A DNA stretch of 64,000 bases from Lepidostoma basale. Taxonomy: Eukaryota > Arthropoda > Insecta > Trichoptera > Lepidostomatidae. The position numbers and the translations under genes are program-made. The notes beneath the pieces were generated by a model. It did no database searches. It worked only from the letters and a program-made list of their open reading frames with translations, and was not told where the DNA came from. This document shows positions 57,836 through 64,000 of the stretch, in pieces. The stretch spans positions 372,001 through 436,000 of the forward strand of contig JAHDVF020001592.1 of the NCBI GenBank assembly GCA_022606425.2, written 5' to 3'. The stretch's first letter is position 1. Each line of letters begins with the position of its first letter.

Positions 57836-58439
57836 ATAATTATAATAAAAATTTGCTGGATATTTTATTCCACGCCAGCTTTAAAACTGGACCAAGGGCG
57901 TTTTTTGAATTATATCGATTGATAGCAAATTGAAATAAACATTTCGACAAACCTCTAGAGATAAAACTAAGTATTTGGAGAAGGTCTCCAAAGATCTGAA
58001 AAGGGAACAAAAATAGCAAGTTTTTGTAAAAATGATAGCTTTTAAAGTACCTTCATTATACTAGTGGTAATTTACTAGTCTACTTTTACTGCTAAGTGCC
58101 GTTAGAATGTTTGCTTTATTTTTTATAAATAAGACCAGATATTATATGTTAGAAAAATCTGAATTTCGTATTAGTAATTTTTAGTTTACAAACTAAACAG
58201 TTTCAAAAACATGTTTTTATTGCTAATTATCTAAATAATCCCTTCTATCCATCAAAGAGGTAGGAACAAATAAAGTAATTTCAAAACTTGTTTTCATTTA
58301 TTTTATATAAGCCAATAAAACTATTGGGGTTATTTTTTGAAAGAATTGTCGTTTAAGTATCAAATATACTCGTATTATGGAGAGAATATGTTTACATGAG
58401 AAAATATGACATCGCTAATTTGTTATTTGAGTAACTTTT
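57836..58439. other. No gene recognised
   Basis: AT-rich DNA, nothing supportable. Confidence 0.4.
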
Positions 58440-58535
58440 TGAAAACATTGTATTTTAACAACACTTTTAGCAGCGAGCTGCAAAACCGGTCGAAATCACA
58501 AACATAAGTTGAACTTAACTAAATATAAATTATTA
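58440..58535 (+). repeat. Hammerhead-like 3' half (GCAG stem, CCGG)
   Basis: GCAG-CGAG-CTGC, AAAA for GAAA, CCGG, TC, GAAATCACAAACATAAG. The first core strand is absent. The same family as 44840-44972. Confidence 0.45.
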
Positions 58536-58555
58536 AAATTTTACAGGTAGTTTGA

Positions 58556-58763
58556 ACTCAATTACTATATACAATTTTATTTTTAGCTATTATATTGATT
58601 CTCATGACATGTGATAGGTAGCTAATTAATCGCCATTTTATTGTTCCAAGAATTCTACACCAGACCAATGACAGTGTGACAATTACACTGCCATCGCTGG
58701 GAATCGAACCCAGGACCTTCAGTATGCTAGTCAGAGCTCCTACCACTCTGCTACGAAGGTCGT
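58556..58763 (-). mobile_element. tRNA-derived SINE
   Basis: On -: CGACCTTCGTAGCAGAGTGG (box A), CTGGGTTCGATTCCCAGCGA (box B and T-arm), TCATTGGTCTGGTGTAGAAT, ACAATAAAATGGCGATTAAT and TAGCTACCTATCACATGTCA, ending near 58560. Confidence 0.86.
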
Positions 58764-59219
58764 CGATTAGATATATTGAACTTCTACCATGAAATTTCAA
58801 ACTACACTGTATATATATTTTTTGTGTTATTGTTTTCCACTGTATTTGAATTCAATTTTGGAAACTTATATTTGATTTAAAAAGCAAAAAAAATAATCGA
58901 CCCCATTTATATACTCGTAAAATAAATAAAATATTTAATGATTTTCATACAATCCTCAGTTGAAAGTTTATAAAAGAAAAATCTGCAGTCAGAGAAAGAG
59001 GAGGGCTGCCTAACTGTCAGGAATTGGGAGAGAGCCAGGAAGAACACAGAATCCTCAATGTGAACATAATTAATAGAAGTAGAAACTGGCAAATTGTCTC
59101 CAATATTGAATTCATGTCATTTGGACCAGGGACCAAGCGATTTATCCCCATGACTATTACCTGAGTTTAATTAAACTAATTTCTTGCCGAACAAGTTTAT
59201 TTCAAAACTAAAATTAATT

Positions 59220-59485
59220 AATAATTAAATAAAACGATGTTTTTTTTAACTACTTCCACTTTTATCTTTATTTCGACAGCGACCGGTTTCGCCAGGCTCG
59301 CGGGCATCGACAGACTGGTCCAGTCCAGACAGTTGACCAGTCTGTCGATGCCAGCGAGCCTGGCGAAACCGGTCGCTGTCGAAATAAAGACAAAAGTGGA
59401 AGTAGTTAAAAAACATCGTTTTATTTAATTATTATTTAAAATGAACATCCATCAAGAGATTTCAGTAGAATCATTTGATTATCTT
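59220..59485. repeat. Palindrome element, CCGG family, full copy
   Basis: The arms 59220-59318 and 59336-59433 mirror each other around a ~17-nt spacer; the shared asymmetric tail runs to about 59485. Same sequence as 2911-3160, 56 kb away, with only a few differences. Confidence 0.78.
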
Positions 59486-59774
59486 AAAATTATTTTTTTA
59501 CGATAAAAAAATACTTACTAATAAACAATATTAAGAGATACTATAAAAAAATACTAATAAAAAGTTAAATCAAGGATAGCTGATGGCCTTGAATTCTGCT
59601 AACAGCATCGGTGATAACTTTTTAAGATTAAAAAAAAAACGCTTTTGTCTTGTTAGTTTAGAAGTGGTATCGATTTTTTGTTTCTTAAATAATGGTGTTA
59701 AACTACATACTTACTAAATAATTAATATAAATGAAAATATTCTTTCATAACATTTGATATATTAGGTATAATTC

Positions 59775-59892
59775 CACTTATTTCAATTAATTCTAACCGG
59801 TTTCAGCAGCTCAGAAGATGGGATCTCAGAAGATGGCATACCTGATGATGGTAGCGGGCAGCCGAAATCGATCGAAGCCATAAAATCTAGTG
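59775..59892 (+). repeat. Hammerhead-like element joined to an L retrotransposon
   Basis: ATTCTAACCGGTTTCAGCAG (inverted half) then the + motif at 59832-59880 and TCTAGTGGAATCAAACTAA. The coding part of element L starts at the end of this repeat. Confidence 0.55.
59832..59880 (+). ncRNA. Hammerhead motif, consensus CUGAUGA, stem III UCGA
   Basis: GGCATAC, CTGATGA (59842-59848), T, GGTAGC-GG-GCAGCC (one mismatch), GAAA (59864-59867), self-complementary TCGA, TC, GAAGCC. GGC/GCC can form the outer part of stem I. Confidence 0.62.
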
Positions 59893-60500
59893 GAATCAAA
59901 CTAAACAGACAACTAAAATGGACAAAACACATAGACAACCTAACAGACAAGTTAGCATCGCTATACTCCCTCTTCTACAAAATACAGAATTACATACCAA
60001 GAAGGGAAAAAGTTATGATGTACGAAGCGTATGTAAAAAGCCGACTGACATATATGATTCCCTTCTGGGGGACAGGAAACCAAAAGGACATCTCCAGACT
60101 CCAAAGACAACAAAATAAAATAATAAAACTAGCATATAACATTGACTACCATACCCCAACCATACAAGTTTACAGACAAACTAAACAAATGGACATATCA
60201 GACCTGACCAAATATGAGACCTTAAAAATTGTACACAGAGTGACCATGGAAAAGCCAACAGACAGCACCTACAAATTAACTAAAAATTCAGACATACACA
60301 GACACTGGACCAGGAATTGTGACAGATATCACTTACCGATTGCACGAACTAAGACAGGACAATCAAGGATATTGAACAATGGACTGAAACTTTACAATGA
60401 ACTACCTAAAGACACAAGGAATCTCACTACAACTCAATATAAGAAGTGTCTGAAGCAGTACATAATTAGTGGTAGGATCTAGAAATGTAACCATATAACC
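59893..60500 (+). mobile_element. L (CR1/Jockey-like) retrotransposon C-terminal part, open frame
   Basis: One frame is open from the left junction to a TAG at 60480: GIKLNRQLKWTKHIDNLTDK, LYSLFYKIQNYIPRREKVMM, YEAYVKSRLTYMIPFWG, LQRQQNKIIKLAYNIDYHTP, then RHWTRNCDRYHLPIARTKTG, SRILNNGLKLYNELPKD. LGI.LD..L.W..HI...K and YV.SRL.Y.I.FWG are CR1/Jockey thumb signatures. The tail is A-rich (60510-60540). Confidence 0.82.
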
Positions 60501-60609
60501 CAATTGGGTTTTTAAAAAAAATAAATTAAATTAAAAAAAAAGTACATGGTATATCAAAAATTATTTAAAAATCCTTTCCTGCAATGAACTTATTAACAAG
60601 AAATTTCAA

Positions 60610-60735
60610 TAAACAACATTAACGAAATAAAACGTCTGTTTTCTAAAAGTTTTACATTATTTTATAGGAATTGTATGTTTCGTCATTCTAAGACATTTGA
60701 ATAATGCCTTATCAAGGCAAATTAAAATTTTAACG
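60610..60735. repeat. UUGAUAA-family hammerhead element, decayed
   Basis: AACGAAATAAAACGTCTGTT, TTCTAAAAGTTTTACATTAT, ATGTTTCGTCATTCTAAGAC and GAATAATGCCTTATCAAGGC. The motif strands are broken. Confidence 0.45.
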
Positions 60736-60744
60736 ATACTATTC

Positions 60745-61055
60745 GATAATGCCTTCTTCGTCAGCTTGTCTACATCCACTGCAGGACGTAAGCCTCTCCA
60801 CCCCACGCCATTTCTCTCGGTCTCTCGCCAGTGTTCTCCAGGCTCTTCCCGCCGTCCGAACAATATCATTACTCCACCTGGTTGGCTGTCTCCCCACACT
60901 TCCATCCTTGCAATGCGTATCCCTACATCGGTGACCCTGGTGCGTCTTCTAATCTCCATGTTGGGTTTATGGTCTCTAAGCGAGATACCCAACATGGATC
61001 TTTTCATGGCCCGTTGTGCAACTTTGATTTTGTGCATTGCTTCTTTAGATAACGT
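60745..61055 (-). mobile_element. RTE-D retrotransposon fragment with internal deletion
   Basis: The - frame encodes IKVAQRAMKRSMLGISLRDH, NMEIRRRTRVTDVGIRIARM and EVWGDSQPGGVMILFGRREE, then [17 protein letters not shown]. The KWQWAGH segment is shortened compared with 50174-50605. It shares its 3' end with 5825-6370. Confidence 0.78.
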
Positions 61056-61057
61056 CT

Positions 61058-61462
61058 TTAGATAACTAACTAACTAATTAACCATCATGCCGTCTCCCCG
61101 GAGGGGTAGGCAGAAATAATGGACCGCCTCACTGTTCTGTCCTGACATATTTCTCTCGCTTCCTCTACATTCATACATCTTGTCATGCACGCATGTCAAT
61201 TTCTCCGACTCCTCACGTGACCGACATTTAAGATTTGATTGATTTGATCGTGCCTCGGCCTGCCTCTATTTCTAGCTCCGTTCACACCGTTTACATATAC
61301 CTTCTTCACCATCTGTCTTCACTCATTCTTTCCATGTGTCCAAACCATCTTAATGATCCTTTCATTATTTTGTTCACAACACTTTTATTCGCACCGCATT
61401 CACTTCTTATACATGCATTTGACACTCTATCATATACAGATTTGCCACACATTCGCGTCAGA
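61058..61462 (-). mobile_element. RTE-A 3' fragment
   Basis: (CTAA)n, CCATCATGCCGTCTCCCCGG, GGGGTAGGCAGAAATAATGG and CCAAACCATCTTAATGATCC through TCTATCATATACAGATTTGC (the CGKSVYDR region). The complement of about 400 bp of RTE-A; fairly well preserved. Confidence 0.82.
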
Positions 61463-61789
61463 TAATGATTTAAAATATAAAAAATCTTCTAGAAAACAGA
61501 CGTCTTCATTCATTACGTAATATTTAATTAATTTTAATGACTTTTTGCGTTTCTGCTAACTTCAGAGTATGAGGATGCTTCTTTTCTTCTAGGATGACCA
61601 TTTGGATTATGACCAGGTTCCTGCAAACAAAATATGAATACATTAAAATTATGCGCCAATATGTATAATTTTATTTTATTTTATTAAATGCTAAGGCAAT
61701 TAATACTGTGAAACTCCATAGTAATATACTTAGGAAATTGAAAATAACTTTAGTCCATTGTTTTGGCCGAAACGCTATGATATTTTAAC
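61463..61789. other. No gene recognised
   Basis: Begins with a scrap of the UUGAUAA-family arm (TCTTCTAGAAAACAGACGTC); otherwise unassigned AT-rich DNA. Confidence 0.4.
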
Positions 61790-61844
61790 ATTTTATAACT
61801 GTTAATTCAAAAACTTTGTTTTATATCACAAATTGTATTTATTT

Positions 61845-61896
61845 TACTGTACGACAGCTGTTTCATCAACCAATGTTGACATCATCAGGTGTTACA
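61845..61896 (-). ncRNA. Hammerhead ribozyme motif, consensus core, stem III CAGCTG
   Basis: On -: CTGATGA (plus 61882-61888), T, GTCAAC-ATTG-GTTGAT, GAAA, CAGCTG, TC, GTACAG. Compared with 42660-42710, the second stem II pair is U-A instead of C-G and the first is G-U, so the stem is kept. Element arms span about 61790-61915. Confidence 0.78.
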
Positions 61897-61979
61897 AAAA
61901 TATATTTCAAATGTCAAATTTTCGATTTTTTTTTATCTGATTGATTAAAATGAATAATTTATTGTATTTCGTGATGTGT

Positions 61980-62050
61980 CAATATAGAGAAGTGTGGTGG
62001 TCTATTCTCTCTGCCTACCCTTTCGGAGAAACCGAGTGATGGTCTTTTGT
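61980..62050 (+). mobile_element. RTE-A terminal fragment
   Basis: GAAGTGTGGTGGTCTATTCT, CTGCCTACCCTTTCGGAGAA, ACCGAGTGATGGTC: the last ~20 codons and terminus. Confidence 0.55.
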
Positions 62051-62397
62051 TGTTGTTGCAGTAGAAATGGGTGAACTGTAATGACTGTTTTGTATGTATG
62101 TATATTATTTATTATACATATAATTATGATATCGCGAATGCATTTGTTATATTTTGATTTATCATCAATACTCGGTGAGTTCATATTACAATTTCATTGG
62201 ATTGCATTTTGATGCCTGCTCATAACAATAGAACCGGCATTTGGATGACTCAGATTATTTTCAATAGATAAACATAAATGCACGTTCACATTGAAATATA
62301 AACTTCAGCATATAATATTTCAAAGAATTTTTTTATGTTGATCTTAACTAACTTTGTTTTTTTTTGTTATACCTATATAAAAATGTAATTAAGAACA
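62051..62397. other. No gene recognised
   Basis: AT-rich DNA; nothing supportable. Confidence 0.4.
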
Positions 62398-62640
62398 AAA
62401 CTAACTAACCATCATGTCGCTTCCCCGAGGGTGTAGGCAGTAATAAAGGACCACCGCACTGTTCTTTCCTGACATACTTTTCTCTATTCCTGAACATTCA
62501 TTCATTGTGTCATGCACCCACGTCGATTTCCTCGACTCCCCACGTGGTCGACATTCAATATTAATTTGATTTAGTTTACCGTGCCACGTTTTCCCTTCCT
62601 TTTCTTTTTCTTGTTACATTTACATAGTCGACATATACTT
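62398..62640 (-). mobile_element. RTE-A 3' fragment
   Basis: ACTAACTAACCATCATGTCG, CTTCCCCGAGGGTGTAGGCA, CATGCACCCACGTCGATTTC and CGTGCCACGTTTTCCC are complements of the terminus. Confidence 0.7.
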
Positions 62641-62769
62641 TAATTAAGAATAATTATGATTAAGTCAATGTTTTTAATATGTTTAACATATTAATGTTGC
62701 AATAATTAAAGTATTTTGATATTAAACCACTTTAAATAAGGGTATTTAAAAAATTAAATAAGTCAATTG

Positions 62770-63152
62770 ACATTACGCCGTCTCCGTTGGACGATGAAGT
62801 AAGAATTGAATGTAAAACCGATGAATGCGTGATAAATAAAATCAAGAATGGGTCACTAAGATGGTTTGGACATATGGAACGAATGGATGAGGGAAGAATG
62901 GTTAAAAATATATATACAAGGAGTATGAATGGACAAAGAAGTCGAGGAAGGCCAAGGAAGACATGGCATGACCAAATTAATTAATTACTGTACGGCGGCC
63001 ATGTTCGAAGTATGAACAATCGACGACCTTGCATGTCACGAAGTGTGAATGTAGAAGAGGCGCGAGAGTTATGACAGGATAGAACAATAGAACAACAATC
63101 CTCTCTGCTTACCCCTTCGGGGAAACAGCGTGATGGTTAGTTAGTTAGTTTA
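62770..63152 (+). mobile_element. RTE-A C-terminal fragment, diverged subgroup
   Basis: 62787-62984 encodes [40 protein letters not shown] and [15 protein letters not shown] with a stop, then the AREL end and TTCGGGGAAACAGCGTGATG, (GTTA)n. Its CGGCGGCCATGTTCGAAGTA end matches the subgroup at 36330-36650 and 41318-41462. Confidence 0.82.
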
Positions 63153-63159
63153 AAAATGT

Positions 63160-63785
63160 ATCATTGTGCACAGCTCGTGAATGATTTTATTTTTCTATAT
63201 TGACACTATATCCACTCGAACTTCTGCAGCGCCCCCTAATTCCTAAAAATTTAAAAACGCCCCACCAGACCTCCAAAACGCCCACAAAGGGGCGCTGGCG
63301 CCCCGGTTAAGAATCACTGATTTAGAGAAATGTTGTGATGATTATATATTGGATATATTTTTTATAAATATTTACTTACGCAAGATGGAATCCATTTTGC
63401 ATAAAGCTTTATAACATTAAATGATTAAGATTTGTTTTAAATAAACGGACACAATCTAACTGCCCATATAATTTTGTGATAAGGATGCATTCTTAAGAGA
63501 TTACTCTTATGCATTCAAAGAATCATGTACGATTATATGTAATACAATAACATTTATCACAATAAAACAAGGCAGAGAGTTTGGTTCGCCAATCTCTATA
63601 TATTTTTCTACACTTCCTCTTCGTTAATCCAAGGGATTAAACAAAGTGTAAATTGTTTGCTGGCTCTTTCAATGCCATTTGAACCCTTTAATGTGGTGGT
63701 TTCCATATTTGTATCCAAACAGTGTATACAGGTTATTATTTACTGGATACAGCAGAATTTGAATCCGATTATTCTGTATGCAACT
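63160..63785. other. No gene recognised
   Basis: Includes AACGCCCCACCAGACCTCCA and AAAGGGGCGCTGGCGCCCCG near 63265-63305, a GC-rich snippet of unknown origin. The rest is AT-rich. Confidence 0.4.
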
Positions 63786-63786
63786 T

Positions 63787-63862
63787 TTTTTAGCTATTGA
63801 TTCTCATGATATGTGATAGGTAGCTGATCGATCGCCATTTTATTATGACGTGAATTCTACAG
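63787..63862 (-). mobile_element. tRNA-derived SINE fragment
   Basis: AGCTATTGATTCTCATGATA, TGTGATAGGTAGCTGATCGA, TCGCCATTTTATTATGACGT, GAATTCTACA: the complement of the SINE body, cut where RTE-F begins. Confidence 0.7.
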
Positions 63863-64000
63863 ACTTGGTGAGAGAGCCTTACGCGAAACTTGGTGCCTGG
63901 GCGAAAGAGAGTGCAAAAGGCTGGAGGCGTTTGAAATGTGGACCTACTGACGAATTGCCCATGTTTCATGGAGGGACCACGTTACAAGGTTACTAGGCAG
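63863..64000 (+). mobile_element. RTE-F retrotransposon fragment, cut by the window edge
   Basis: [24 protein letters not shown], stop, RIAHVSWRDHVT matches [20 protein letters not shown] of 34620-35123. The internal stop shows decay. It continues beyond the window. Confidence 0.75.

Noticed and set aside
59237..59428. Open frames across the palindromes (also 2911-3108)
   Set aside because: They arise from the mirrored arms and read the same peptide forward and reversed in composition; no protein evidence.

Overview
The window is repeat-dense, AT-rich animal nuclear DNA, most likely from an insect. The evidence is a spliced kainate-type glutamate receptor gene with GT-AG introns up to 10.5 kb, many arthropod-style RTE/CR1 non-LTR retrotransposon remnants, tRNA-derived SINEs, TTAA- and TA-flanked MITEs and Helitron-like ends. 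The order of insect is not resolved. There is no sign of bacterial DNA.

Left third (1-24,100). One host gene, on the + strand: the 3' part of a kainate-type ionotropic glutamate receptor. Six exons (2165-2302, 12840-13038, 15394-15625, 17790-17905, 19388-19546, 23464-23679) join in perfect phase into 353 residues running from just after M1, through the pore loop (Q/R-site Gln), M3, the S2 ligand-binding lobe and M4, to the stop codon. The amino-terminal domain, S1 and M1 must lie left of the window. The introns are packed with mobile DNA.

Right two thirds (24,100-64,000). No host gene was recognised. The stretch is a mosaic of 5'-truncated non-LTR retrotransposon 3' ends. They belong to at least ten RTE-like lineages, called RTE-A to RTE-J here, plus two CR1/Jockey-like lineages called K and L. 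Most carry broken frames. The best preserved is an RTE-A copy at 32746-33905 with a 383-codon open frame and a 17-bp target-site duplication. RTE-A ends in (GTTA)n directly after its stop codon and has many relics on both strands.

Two non-coding systems stand out. (1) Many short repeats, usually in inverted pairs, carry type I hammerhead-ribozyme-like motifs: CUGANGA, one extra base, stem II, GAAA, a self-complementary stem III, then UH and stem I. This is the signature of Penelope-like elements and retrozymes. Several copies keep the consensus core, two copies differ by a compensatory stem II change, and one widespread family has UUGANAA, which would replace the C3-G8 core pair with U3-A8. 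(2) A short element with six copies, all on +, consists of a ~35-nt head, a reverse-complemented copy of the RTE-A 3' end, and the RTE-A 3' end itself. It is a foldback SINE-like parasite of RTE-A, and one copy has a clear 8-bp target-site duplication.

The repeats are nested (SINE in RTE, RTE in MITE, RTE in SINE, ribozyme element in Helitron), which gives a relative chronology. Family letters are local names used only in this annotation.
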